NCBI RefSeq assembly: GCF_026151205.1
Contig: NC_087080.1
Span: forward strand, 8,335,720 to 8,399,719
Origin: Bolinopsis microptera
Taxonomy: Eukaryota; Ctenophora; Tentaculata; Lobata; Bolinopsidae
Direction: 5' to 3'
Length of the DNA: 64,000 nucleotides
The first letter of the stretch is position 1; each line of letters begins with the position of its first letter. This document shows positions 32,381 to 40,950 of the stretch, one piece after another. The translations under genes and the position numbers were made by a program. The notes under the pieces were generated by a model that had not been told where the DNA came from, made no database searches, and was given only the letters and a program-made list of their open reading frames with translations.

Positions 32381-33316
32381 ATGGAACATCAAGAAGGAAA
32401 CATCGAACAGGCACCAGGAATCATCCTAGAGGCCCCAGAAGTCCCACCAAGAAATGCTGGCCACGGGGCGGTTAACTTCATGAGGATGCCCCCCAGATAT
32501 ACCCAAAATAATGACATAGACATGTTTCTGCGACGTTTCCGCAGCTATATGCAAGCGGCCGGGATTCGGGGAAATGATAGAGTCAATGCCTTACTGTCGT
32601 TGCTCGATGACGCAACGATTCTTGCTATTGAAAGACACCTGGACAATGACAACATCACCTTCGAAGAACTGGTAGAAATTCTGCGAAGGGAAACAGGGGT
32701 AGCTCTGGCTAATAGAGAACGGTTCATCAAGGAACTACGGACACGCCGGCAGGAAAAAGATGAGCCAGTTCGAACCTTTTACCAAAACCTCTACCAGCTG
32801 GCCAGAAAAAGCTACGATAATGAAGCAGTCGCGGCAAATGCATTGCGGGAAAACTTCATTTACAAACTCAGGGATTTGCAGATATCGAGCAGATTGCGGG
32901 AACACCCAATGATGGCAAATGAGGATATACTGCAGCTGGCGGTCACGCTAGAAGCGTGTAAAGTCATCCCCGGTGCGGATTATAGCCTGTTAAATGTGAA
33001 CGCCACAGTTACCGACCCAGCAGGAACTCAACCACTGTCAACAGAAAAGAAAGATCGGAGGGATTATCAGACTACAAGTATGGAGACCGTGGTGGGGATG
33101 CTGCGCGGACTATCCGCGCAGGTCTCCACCATGGCCAACAACTCCTCGAGAACACCCCCTGACAGTGACAGCGAAGGTTGCTATCATTATCAAGGGTCAA
33201 GAATAACGCCGGGATTGAGAGAACAAGAGCGTCACGGTTATTACCCCGATAACTCCAGTAACAGCGGCTACCATAATTGGGACAGCGAGAGCAACGAGGA
33301 AGCATATGGTCGCTGA
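32381..33316 (+). CDS. gag: LTR retrotransposon Gag
   Basis: 311 residues. Residues about 40-190 form a Ty3/Metaviridae-like capsid region: FLRRFRSYMQ, a run of helices, then the LRTRRQEKDEPVRTFYQNL block. The C-terminal 100 residues are polar and Ser/Asn-rich. No CCHC zinc knuckle is seen, so RNA binding must rely on other residues. No pol frame follows within the element. The protein could still form particles that package this RNA when a partner element supplies the enzymes. Confidence 0.85.
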   Translation: MEHQEGNIEQAPGIILEAPEVPPRNAGHGAVNFMRMPPRYTQNNDIDMFLRRFRSYMQAAGIRGNDRVNALLSLLDDATILAIERHLDNDNITFEELVEILRRETGVALANRERFIKELRTRRQEKDEPVRTFYQNLYQLARKSYDNEAVAANALRENFIYKLRDLQISSRLREHPMMANEDILQLAVTLEACKVIPGADYSLLNVNATVTDPAGTQPLSTEKKDRRDYQTTSMETVVGMLRGLSAQVSTMANNSSRTPPDSDSEGCYHYQGSRITPGLREQERHGYYPDNSSNSGYHNWDSESNEEAYGR

Positions 33317-34571
33317 CCTGAAGTAGAAGAGCGCTAAAGAGACCCATATATCCGGGACGGGAAGATCTGTAGCCGTGTAAGAAGTAATTCGGGTCTCTTG
33401 GACACTTATAGTTATAGTTATCAGTATATGAAAGAGTATGTTATGAGAGTTCGGACGTTATCTGTATTTGGGAGACAGTTATATAGGTAATTTACACTCT
33501 TAAAAATTTTTATTGTTTCACACTTCACATTTCATTATTACTAGGTGGAGGTGATGTTATTGAGACTTTGGCCGGAGGCCATAAAACTCTTGTTTTGAAA
33601 GTTGTCCTCTGTAGTTGTACTGTATCACTGATCCACGCTTTTAGCATTTATACATTTCAGCCCAATTTATATGTTCGTTCGAGAAACTATACTCTATAGT
33701 GCTTTCGGGCAGATATCGCTGTCGGACAGATGTCGTGTTACCTAGTGATTAGTATAGGTTTAGCAAGCATATCTTTATAGCCAATCTTTATCATGTCCTC
33801 CAGGTTGACGTCCTCTACTATAATACTGTTTTACTTTTACACTGTTTGCGCATTTTTCTGACAAAAGACTGTCCATTCTCTTCCACCGTTGAAAACTTGT
33901 ATCGTTCCGAAGCAGCAGTGTAAGATTCTGATTAGGTGGTTGTGTTTTTCCCCCGTTTTGTTTCGAAACCTGTACGATTATAGTTGAACTTGATACATTC
34001 AAGTTCAACGGTCGTACGTTTATTTTGATTCCTCTTAACGCATATAATTTAACGGGGAAAATTAACTTAGATCGCTTAATCAACCCTCCGCTTGTTGTTT
34101 AGATTTGTTGAGATGTTTAAAGATGTTGTTGCCTTCTCACTTGTAAAACAATGGGTATTAATTACATTAGTTAAGTAATTTTTCTCAAGTCTGTCGAGGC
34201 GACAGCAACGCTAACACCTAAAGTTCCTCAGAGCCAGACGATAAGATAAGTTCGAACACTGACAATGCACTGATCAACGTAGTGCTGGAAAAACTTCCTG
34301 GACTGTGGACAGCACCTTTTCCGATTTCCTTCTGGAGCTCCCGACACTAAATGGACGACGTTATCCTAATCGCAGAAGAACTAAAAAGAAAAAGTTACCG
34401 TCTTATAGTTATACTAGGCATTTGCGAAGAACTAAAAACTTTTCCAGAACAATGATCAGAAATATGGCGTGTATATTAGACAGGGCCGTGATTAAGGTTA
34501 CCATTAAATTATTACACTTTAAATTATGAGTAGTTTCTACATCGGGACGATATTTTAAATCAGACCGGTGA
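33317..34571 (+). other. Non-coding 3' interior of the LTR element
   Basis: There is no pol homology in any frame. No clear polypurine tract precedes the 3' LTR (the last bases are CAGACCGGTGA). The minus-strand frame at 33775-34083 has no recognisable feature. Confidence 0.6.
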
Positions 34572-35852
34572 TGTTATAGATGGGTTTCGCTGTGTCAAGG
34601 CGAACATGGTGGATTTCATTTAGTTCTTATTCACCAGTTGTAGTGTAATGGTATGGATGATATTCCCTGAGTCGAGGCGATTTAAGGACCTTCATTTATA
34701 TTCCTTATTTACCATAACTAAGTTTAACTTTTATCTTGGGTACGTTGGTGAACTCTGCTGAAAGATTACGGTATCAACATTAAATGACATGCCACACGGA
34801 TTCATCCATAGTTGTCAGGTCACCCGCAAGATAGTCAATGTGTCATCTAGGCATTATCTCTTGCCCGCATAGGAGCTCTTCCAATGGGGCGGCCCGTCAA
34901 GCTCTTTAAAATGCAACACGGCGTGACAAGTGAACATTAGTGCACTCAACCATACTTATTGAAATTGGTTATCACCTCACACATGTATAGCTTCTCGCTC
35001 ACTATAGCCCCTACAAATGCACCCTATAAATGCACCCTATAGTTCTACCATTGTGTGACAGCTGGTAACGGCTGTTACTAAGTAACTATCAAAATCGAAT
35101 CTTATCCTTATCTTCTAATCACAACTGAAGCGGCTCAACTACCTCACGGACATTGACAGCCCTGGTACAGGCGATCGAGCAGTCTCTTCGACGCGGAGAG
35201 CTGCAAGATATTACCACTATCAATTTATCACGTACCTTGTCAGTCGCTTCAAGTACATGAAATCATTGTCACATGATCATTCAAGCACGTGGGTCACATG
35301 ATCACCCACGCGACTATATATATCTTTTGATGCAAAGAATATGGCAGAGTTCAGCACCACAATCCCGATGTGTATTGCCAGCTCTCATATGAGTGACTGT
35401 CTTAACTCTTAGTAGATAAATTAGTTAAGTTAGGAAAGTAAGTTATAAGTTAGGAAGTTCATTATAAGTTAGTTATTAGTTAGGAAAGATATTGATATAT
35501 GCTATTCATTGTAGTCCACTCTCTCTGTAACTAAGAGTGTCTACCGTATTTATTCTATGTGTTACTTTAGCCAACAATTTAAGTGTCTTTATTTTGTAAC
35601 CCTTAGAATTAGGAATGGCCGTTTGGCTCATGGCTTAGAATCAAGTATAAGTAATTAAATGATGTCACAAATACTAATCTCAAGGTTACAGTCCTAAGTA
35701 AATCTTAATCACTAAAGTATCTAGACGTGAGCATTAATAATCGCACTACGTATGAGCATCGTATCAATTATCCTAGTACGGCTCCCTCCCTAGCGTATTG
35801 ATGAGGTTAGCTCGAACCCGGAGTCATTTTAATACCACTACAGTCTTTAACA
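34572..35852 (+). repeat. 3' LTR
   Basis: 1281 bp, same length as the 5' LTR and without differences in the stretches I compared. It is followed by the ACGAT duplication. Confidence 0.95.
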
Positions 35853-36101
35853 ACGATTAGACAATGTGCATAATGCAGAGTCAAAGAAGATTTTGGACAA
35901 ACTTATGATGAAAATTGCCAAAGCCAACATTGTACGGAACAAGGATGGATTGGTAACGGTGGGAAGTAGAGTAATGGACGCTAAATTTGATGATTTTGTT
36001 TTAGATTGTTGCAATGGTGAGTTTTCCAAATGTTATGAAGAAATGTATTGTTTACTTCGTAAAAATGGTATTACGTTTTAAACACCCGAGTATCAATTGT
36101 C

Positions 36102-36110
36102 TATAAAAGC
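36102..36110 (+). promoter_or_regulatory. TATA box (TATAAAAGC) of the penton gene
   Basis: 30 bp before ATG 36132. It is one of a series of near-identical boxes before Polinton genes. Confidence 0.6.
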
Positions 36111-36131
36111 AAAGAAATTTTTCTGCATCCA

Positions 36132-36980
36132 ATGAATAAGATGGAGAACATACGCAAGATTGTTATTATTGGAGGCCAAGATGGAAATCCATCACGCTTT
36201 ATTTCGCAAGTTGAGCCTGTCAAACTTACTGAGGACTGTGAAATGGCTTTAACTTCTTTATACCATGGTGAGGTGTACAACATTCACGATGGAAATAATA
36301 AAGTTTATTTTTATTATACATCTCGTGAGCTCTCTATGGAGGCATTGAAACATAAAAAGGGGAAATCTGAGACTCTAATTCCTAGCGCAATGTCGAGTAC
36401 ATTGACGGATTTGCAATTACCTGAACCTTCAATGGTAATTGTTCCTGAAGGAAGCTACAGCTCAGTATTTACATTGTGTTGGGTGATTTCCAACTTGATA
36501 AGAGAAAAGCTACGACTTGCAAAGAAAAGAGATGGAATGATTGCCACTATAGACAAGCAATATGGTATTATCAATATCGAAATCACTAATCTATACATGG
36601 TTATCGAGGGGGTAAAGAACACTCCTTGGATGCTAATGGGTGTGCATGAAGATCAATATTCAGAGCGATTTACGATAAATGATAGCAACTTTCACTGCAG
36701 CGATTTTCCTGGATTTGTTTATGCAAACATTATTGAGAATTCCTACATTAATGGTAGATTGTCTCGAAACCTGGGTTTGGTACCGATTAAAACTGCGCCT
36801 CAGTGGTCACTCTATGAACCAACACACCCAAACTATGTACCAATCAACATAAAGCAATTTTCGACAATTTTGATTGAGCTTCGAGATATAAAAGGACAGT
36901 TCATCAAGTTCAACCCAAATTTCAAGACTGTTATTTCGCTCAGCATCCGAGCTATAAAAGGTGATAAAATCAGATCTTGA
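36132..36980 (+). CDS. Polinton minor capsid (penton) protein
   Basis: 282 residues. The C-terminal block YVPINIKQFSTILIELRD followed by a strand-rich end is typical of the single jelly-roll penton proteins of Polintons. A preceding GFVYANIIEN segment also fits. It should occupy the capsid vertices. ATG 36132 is preceded by a good TATA box; another ATG three codons on (36141) is possible. The gene ends just before the major capsid gene, whose own TATA-like box lies inside its last codons. Confidence 0.85.
   Translation: MNKMENIRKIVIIGGQDGNPSRFISQVEPVKLTEDCEMALTSLYHGEVYNIHDGNNKVYFYYTSRELSMEALKHKKGKSETLIPSAMSSTLTDLQLPEPSMVIVPEGSYSSVFTLCWVISNLIREKLRLAKKRDGMIATIDKQYGIINIEITNLYMVIEGVKNTPWMLMGVHEDQYSERFTINDSNFHCSDFPGFVYANIIENSYINGRLSRNLGLVPIKTAPQWSLYEPTHPNYVPINIKQFSTILIELRDIKGQFIKFNPNFKTVISLSIRAIKGDKIRS
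36953..36961 (+). promoter_or_regulatory. TATA box (TATAAAAGG) of the major capsid gene
   Basis: 50 bp before ATG 37003, within the end of the penton frame. Confidence 0.55.
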
Positions 36981-37002
36981 TACTTCTACACAGTTTACAA
37001 CC

Positions 37003-38550
37003 ATGGAAATTTTCAAACCAGAAACTCTAAAAAGTGGAGCATATCGCTCTGTATTCGTGCAAAAGGGTGGTGCTGTTGAAATGGATCGCTACATTTACGG
37101 AATGCAAGGCGAGGGGTTGGGAAATTGGTTCGGCGCCCTCATGAAACAAGCTTTACCCCTGATAAGCAGTGGTATAAAAGGAATAGCCAAGGCCTCAAAA
37201 CCAATCGCTAATAAAAAATCGCTAATAAATAATCTCGCAAACAGTCTCTGGGGTGAAGTATCTGTAATCTGTTCTGATCGTACGGAGCTATGTCAGAGTA
37301 TGAAGAATGCATATGCCTATCAAACATTTTTCAACACCGCTCTTAATTCGGAAAAAAATCGGGAAGATTTTCTTTTGTATAATGAAGCGTTTCTAATGGA
37401 TGAGGGGGTGTCTAAAAAGTCTGAAGAAGACTTACGATTGTTTTGGAAGTGGGATGAAAGTCATAAGAATGCAGTATTGGATAACATGGTATTTGAAGAA
37501 TCGGAGGATAACGGAGAGGGAGAAAAGGAGAAGAAAAAAGAAGCCTATTGGAGTGCTGCATCCCTTCCAAAAGCTTTGTTGGTAAAAGCGCAAAGAACTG
37601 TGTTAGCTTCTTCGGGATTGTCTGGCAATAATTTGGAGTTGGCTTTGGAGGATTTTATATCCAACACAGTAAATAATTGGATTCCAACTGATGTGAACCC
37701 TGCTGCAAGCAAACGCAGTACTCTAGTCAATCGAGGACAGAGTCTTACTCTGAATTCTAAATTCCAATGCCCTCTGCTTAATACTCTGAAGTGTCTTCCG
37801 ACCAATATGAAGTTACGGTTAAGTTTAACAAAAAACAAAGATGAGTTTTTGCTTCTTTGTGGTGATGATAGTCATGGCTATAGTATTGTGCTTGAAGATT
37901 GCTACATACTCGCAACATACTACAGAGTACGAGATGAAATACACAGTCTCATTGAAGAGAGACTTCAGAAAGAGCCTATTCCATATTTCATTTCAAGGCC
38001 TGAAATAATAATCAGACCTGTAACACAGAGCAGTAAAATTATCAGAATGTCTGATGTTTTCTCTGACACTCTTCCTCCATATGCATTTTTTACACTACAA
38101 CGGAGCAGAGATTTTGATGGACGGTCAAACACAAATCCATTTATATTCCATGGATTCAAGAAATTCCAATTTTACCGCAATGGTGTGCCCTACTTTAATG
38201 ACCCACTGGAGGTGGGTTCTATCGATAAGCTTGGGGATCACAATTATGTATATAGTGACTCTGGAGAATATTTTAGACAGCTTTATCGCACCATTGGAAA
38301 GGACTCAAAGGGAAATTGTCTGATTGATAGCACAAACTTTCATCTGAACTTTATGGTTGGAATGAGTTTTGGTGCTGACAGAAGCAGCTTGACAGAGAGA
38401 CATTTAAATCTCCAAGAGAAAGCATCGACCTACCTTGAAATTGATCTGGGAATTGAGGATATACCAGAGGATCTAATTCTCATAGTATATGCAGTCTTTG
38501 ACCGTCAACTTCAAATTGATGCCGATCGTATGGTCAGAATAATCGAGTAA
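37003..38550 (+). CDS. Polinton major capsid protein, with fused N-terminal segment
   Basis: 515 residues from ATG 37003 (an in-frame GTG at 36961 is not a likely start). From residue 71 to the end it matches Polinton double jelly-roll capsid proteins: LINNLANSLWGEV near the first barrel, and ERLQKEPIPY, YVYSDSGEYF and ILIVYAVFDRQLQID in the second. Residues 1-70 look different: MQGEGLGNWFGALMKQALPL followed by a basic amphipathic stretch, as in the small pVI-like proteins usually encoded just upstream. MQGEG (34-38) fits the adenain cleavage rule. A 13-bp direct repeat (37203-37215 and 37217-37229) lies at the switch point. It may be an in-frame deletion that fused two genes and removed the first strands of the barrel, so capsid function is uncertain. 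Confidence 0.85.
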   Translation: MEIFKPETLKSGAYRSVFVQKGGAVEMDRYIYGMQGEGLGNWFGALMKQALPLISSGIKGIAKASKPIANKKSLINNLANSLWGEVSVICSDRTELCQSMKNAYAYQTFFNTALNSEKNREDFLLYNEAFLMDEGVSKKSEEDLRLFWKWDESHKNAVLDNMVFEESEDNGEGEKEKKKEAYWSAASLPKALLVKAQRTVLASSGLSGNNLELALEDFISNTVNNWIPTDVNPAASKRSTLVNRGQSLTLNSKFQCPLLNTLKCLPTNMKLRLSLTKNKDEFLLLCGDDSHGYSIVLEDCYILATYYRVRDEIHSLIEERLQKEPIPYFISRPEIIIRPVTQSSKIIRMSDVFSDTLPPYAFFTLQRSRDFDGRSNTNPFIFHGFKKFQFYRNGVPYFNDPLEVGSIDKLGDHNYVYSDSGEYFRQLYRTIGKDSKGNCLIDSTNFHLNFMVGMSFGADRSSLTERHLNLQEKASTYLEIDLGIEDIPEDLILIVYAVFDRQLQIDADRMVRIIE

Positions 38551-38557
38551 TAAAAGC
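38549..38557 (+). promoter_or_regulatory. TATA-like box (AATAAAAGC) of the protease gene
   Basis: It overlaps the stop of the capsid gene and lies 73 bp before ATG 38622. AATAAA could also serve as the capsid gene polyadenylation signal. Confidence 0.45.
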
Positions 38558-38621
38558 AGCTAGAGATTCAACAGTCTATCATTTCTTGCATATACTTGTC
38601 AGTGTTGTTTCTACTTGTGAT

Positions 38622-39083
38622 ATGAAGCCTCTATCAACATTGGAAATAAACAGAATCCTTGAAGAAAACAGTGTGGCTAAAAAATATTATATTGGAACCT
38701 ACCCCTCATGTATTGCTCTAAGAACCAAAAAGAAAACATACGCTTTTATTACAAATACTGATGAACACGATAAAACGGGACAGCACTGGAATGCATGGTT
38801 TGTTGAAGGAGAAAAGATCTCATTCTTTGACAGCTTTGGACGTGATTGGGAGGATGCTACCCTACCAAAACATTATAGAGACATTGTTGAACCATTTGAA
38901 CAAATAACTTATAGTACGACTAGAGTACAAGGATGGAATAGCGTTGCATGTGGCTTTTTCTGTATTCATTTTCTTTATGTTAAATCTTTGGGTTTAGATT
39001 ATGAGGATTTTTTAAATGAATATACCAAAGATTTTGAAAAAAATGATAAGATTGTGTATGAATTTTACAAGTCTATTCAGTAG
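38622..39083 (+). CDS. Polinton adenain-like cysteine protease
   Basis: 153 residues from the first ATG; the upstream open codons lack one. Catalytic residues are in the expected order and spacing: H55 in GQHWNAWF, D70 in FFDSFG, Q103 in VQGWNS and C110 in ACGFFC. This is the Ulp1/adenain fold used by Polintons and adenoviruses to process capsid proteins. A likely substrate site (MQGEG) is present in the neighbouring capsid protein. The length is somewhat shorter than adenovirus protease but all catalytic blocks are intact. Confidence 0.92.
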   Translation: MKPLSTLEINRILEENSVAKKYYIGTYPSCIALRTKKKTYAFITNTDEHDKTGQHWNAWFVEGEKISFFDSFGRDWEDATLPKHYRDIVEPFEQITYSTTRVQGWNSVACGFFCIHFLYVKSLGLDYEDFLNEYTKDFEKNDKIVYEFYKSIQ

Positions 39084-39124
39084 AGTTGTGTTTTAATTGT
39101 TTCTGAGATTCAAATAAAAATGGA

Positions 39125-39133
39125 TATATAAGC
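39125..39133 (+). promoter_or_regulatory. TATA box (TATATAAGC)
   Basis: 48 bp before ATG 39173 and 85 bp before ATG 39210; it serves the small Cys-rich gene. Confidence 0.5.
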
Positions 39134-39209
39134 AGGAGAAGTGGGAAACAGCTTCATTTCTTAAAATTCATAATGGACTTTGCTGCTTCTCTCATTGTGT
39201 TGTCAATGT

Positions 39210-39563
39210 ATGGATTCTACTCAAAAAATGGATGCAGATGCTCAAAGTGCAAAGATCAAAGTCGTGAACACAAGAAACTACACACAACATCACAATGCCA
39301 ACACCAAAAAGAACAAGCTTTGCCGATACTGTTTGCAAAAAAGCAGCATAAGACATATTTGCCCTGGAAAATATGTTTATGAATTTATTATGGAATCATT
39401 TTTCAAGCGTGTTTTCTTGGACACTCAGCCATGTTGTTACCTGGACCTATACCACAACTGTAAGTTAACTGTTGTTCAAGAACATCTATTTGCAAACTGT
39501 AGCAATATCGACTCAATTTTATATCAAAATCTCGTCTATTACATTTATGACTATGAGTTTTAA
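39210..39563 (+). CDS. Polinton small Cys-rich protein 1
   Basis: 117 residues from ATG 39210. It contains CRYCLQKSSIRHIC, a C..C-x7-H.C pattern that could bind one zinc, and further Cys downstream. Its C-terminal half is aromatic-rich. A second, overlapping frame starts at ATG 39173 (69 codons, MDFAASLIV..., with CRCSKC) and lies closer to the TATA box. Either the two are separate, or the first is only an upstream frame, or one base is missing and they form one protein. Function unknown. The next gene has a similar zinc-like pattern. Confidence 0.55.
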   Translation: MDSTQKMDADAQSAKIKVVNTRNYTQHHNANTKKNKLCRYCLQKSSIRHICPGKYVYEFIMESFFKRVFLDTQPCCYLDLYHNCKLTVVQEHLFANCSNIDSILYQNLVYYIYDYEF

Positions 39564-39622
39564 AAACAGATGAATCTGTTAACAGTGCTCATTTCTTGAT
39601 CAACACTTTAGAATCTGTAGCT

Positions 39623-40033
39623 ATGAATTATTTTCATGATGTATACTTGGGATTTCTTGCTGAGCAGATTGCTCGACAATGTGAACAAATGTCTGCTCTC
39701 AAGTGCTCAGCGTGTGAATCAAAAATAAAGAGCCCTCTGTTACACATTTGTCATCAACGTGGACTTTTAGAGAAGCTGCAAATTCACTTTGAGGAAGTAA
39801 GAGGACCCATGTTAACGGATATCGAAGTTTATTACGATCAGGTACAGGAGCTTTTACCTCATAGTGATAACCATTCGAAAGACAAAAATAATTATATCAA
39901 CGCTGCTCGTCTGTGGTTACAAATGTGTTCTGCAGAAATTGTATTCTACGGACGATACATTAACGAATTCAACCATTCATTCATAGACAGAGCTTTTAAG
40001 AAAGTGAAAAAAGATGGGGCTGCAAGAATCTGA
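39623..40033 (+). CDS. Polinton small Cys-rich protein 2
   Basis: 136 residues from ATG 39623. It contains CSACESKIKSPLLHIC near residue 30, a C..C-x9-H.C pattern like that of the preceding gene, then a long helical and charged region ending KKVKKDGAARI. It belongs to a type of short Cys-rich gene found near the right end of many Polintons; function unknown. No clear TATA box precedes it. Confidence 0.65.
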   Translation: MNYFHDVYLGFLAEQIARQCEQMSALKCSACESKIKSPLLHICHQRGLLEKLQIHFEEVRGPMLTDIEVYYDQVQELLPHSDNHSKDKNNYINAARLWLQMCSAEIVFYGRYINEFNHSFIDRAFKKVKKDGAARI

Positions 40034-40144
40034 ACGGAACATCGGATATCGCCTCATGAATTTGCGCCGATACTTCCCCAGTCGCTCAAGACATGTTAAT
40101 CCTAGTAATGAGCTCCCTGTCACATGATTATCACATGTCACATT

Positions 40145-40154
40145 CAATAAAAGC
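40145..40154 (+). promoter_or_regulatory. TATA-like box (CAATAAAAGC)
   Basis: 43 bp before ATG 40188 of the frameshifted gene. It could also be the polyadenylation signal of the preceding gene. Confidence 0.45.
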
Positions 40155-40187
40155 TCTGTCGTGGATAAATTGTGTCATTTCTAAAAT

Positions 40188-40665
40188 ATGAACTTTGAAT
40201 TCGTTATCGCAGCTATCGAGGGTTTCACTACTCAGAATGGAGGATTTATAGTCAGAGAACTCACTCTCATATTTCCCAATGAGCAGGAGCAGCATTTTTC
40301 AATTCAAGAATCCAGAGAACATGTACCTGAATCCAGATGAGATGAAAATAGCAAAGTTCTCTCAGCGACATTTGAATGGCTTTTCACCAACCGATAACGA
40401 GAGTTGTTGTCTCCCTGCAGCGGTATATCCTAAAATACTTGAAGAGATACAGTATTGTAGAATTTACTGCGCAGGAGAAATTGAACGTTGTTTCTTTGCT
40501 ACAAACCTACCAGATAGTAAAGTTATCGATGTTTATTCTCTGATTGACTTCAACTACCCAACACAACTCGATAATCCGAACTGTTTTAAATTACATCGTT
40601 ACAGAAACTGTTCTCTTGCAAAAGCTAGATATTTGATTCAAAGACTTGATGGATTTAGATTATAA
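40188..40665 (+). pseudogene. Polinton right-end gene, frameshifted
   Basis: ATG 40188 opens a frame of 50 codons (VIAAIEGFTTQNGGFIVREL...) that stops at 40340. A second frame from about 40300 to 40665 continues the protein (CRIYCAGEIERCFFATNL, VIDVYSLIDF, CFKLHRYRNCSLAKARYL). They join if one T is dropped from the T5 run at 40295-40299. Together they resemble a widespread family with a GF...F..REL start, a K/AGE.E block and a C-terminal C/H..RNC motif, seen in Polintons and other eukaryotic elements, perhaps an inactive nuclease fold. The frameshift may be real decay or a sequencing error. Confidence 0.6.
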
Positions 40666-40789
40666 ATTAAGCGATCATTTTTCTATTAATCTAACGTTTG
40701 TGAAATATTACAGTTTATTTTGTGATGTATACTAGATATTTGTTTAGCTTCATCATCAAACACTGTGTATCACTTGTTTGTTTTCTCGA

Positions 40790-40950
40790 CTTGTTTGTTT
40801 GTTTGTTTATAGAACCCGTCCCCAATCTCGTATCGGAAAATGACTAAACTCAGGTCTGAGTGTGAATACGGGTGGTACCTGCAAGAGTGTTCATTAAGCA
40901 TTTAGAGTTCTGTAAAACTGCAGTTACAATTGTGCTAGAGTATTTTTAGT
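40790..40950. repeat. Dispersed repeat copy inside the Polinton
   Basis: It matches the two copies at 6250-6510 (AGAACCCGTCCCCAATCTCG, then AGTTCTGTAAAACTGCAGTTA). It is a host repeat that landed in the Polinton right arm. Confidence 0.75.

Larger units (their letters stand above)
29060..35852 (+). mobile_element. Gag-only LTR retrotransposon nested in the Polinton
   Basis: The 6793-bp element is flanked by ACGAT at 29055-29059 and 35853-35857. Both LTRs are 1281 bp and start TGTTATAG and end TTTAACA. The 4.2-kb interior has a gag gene only; no protease, RT or integrase frame is present. The near-identical LTRs point to recent insertion, so it must have been moved by enzymes of another element. 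The interior carries several tandem repeat blocks. Confidence 0.95.
28927..36081 (+). pseudogene. Polinton gene split by the LTR retrotransposon
   Basis: The ATG at 28927 directly follows the previous stop. The frame runs to 29059, where the LTR element enters, and resumes at 35858 to a stop at 36081. The two parts (133 and 224 nt) are in frame once the element and one 5-bp duplication are ignored, giving a gene of 118 codons. Its first 30 residues are polar; the remainder is helix-rich and charged. I do not recognise it. Its position before the penton gene suggests a virion or morphogenesis role. It is inactive as it stands. Confidence 0.8.

Noticed and set aside
33775-34083. Minus-strand frame in the LTR interior as an antisense gene
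   Set aside because: 102 codons without motif, signal or promoter.
36961-37002. Upstream extension of the major capsid frame
   Set aside because: It would need a GTG start in an animal element and overlaps the penton frame; ATG 37003 has a suitable TATA-like box.
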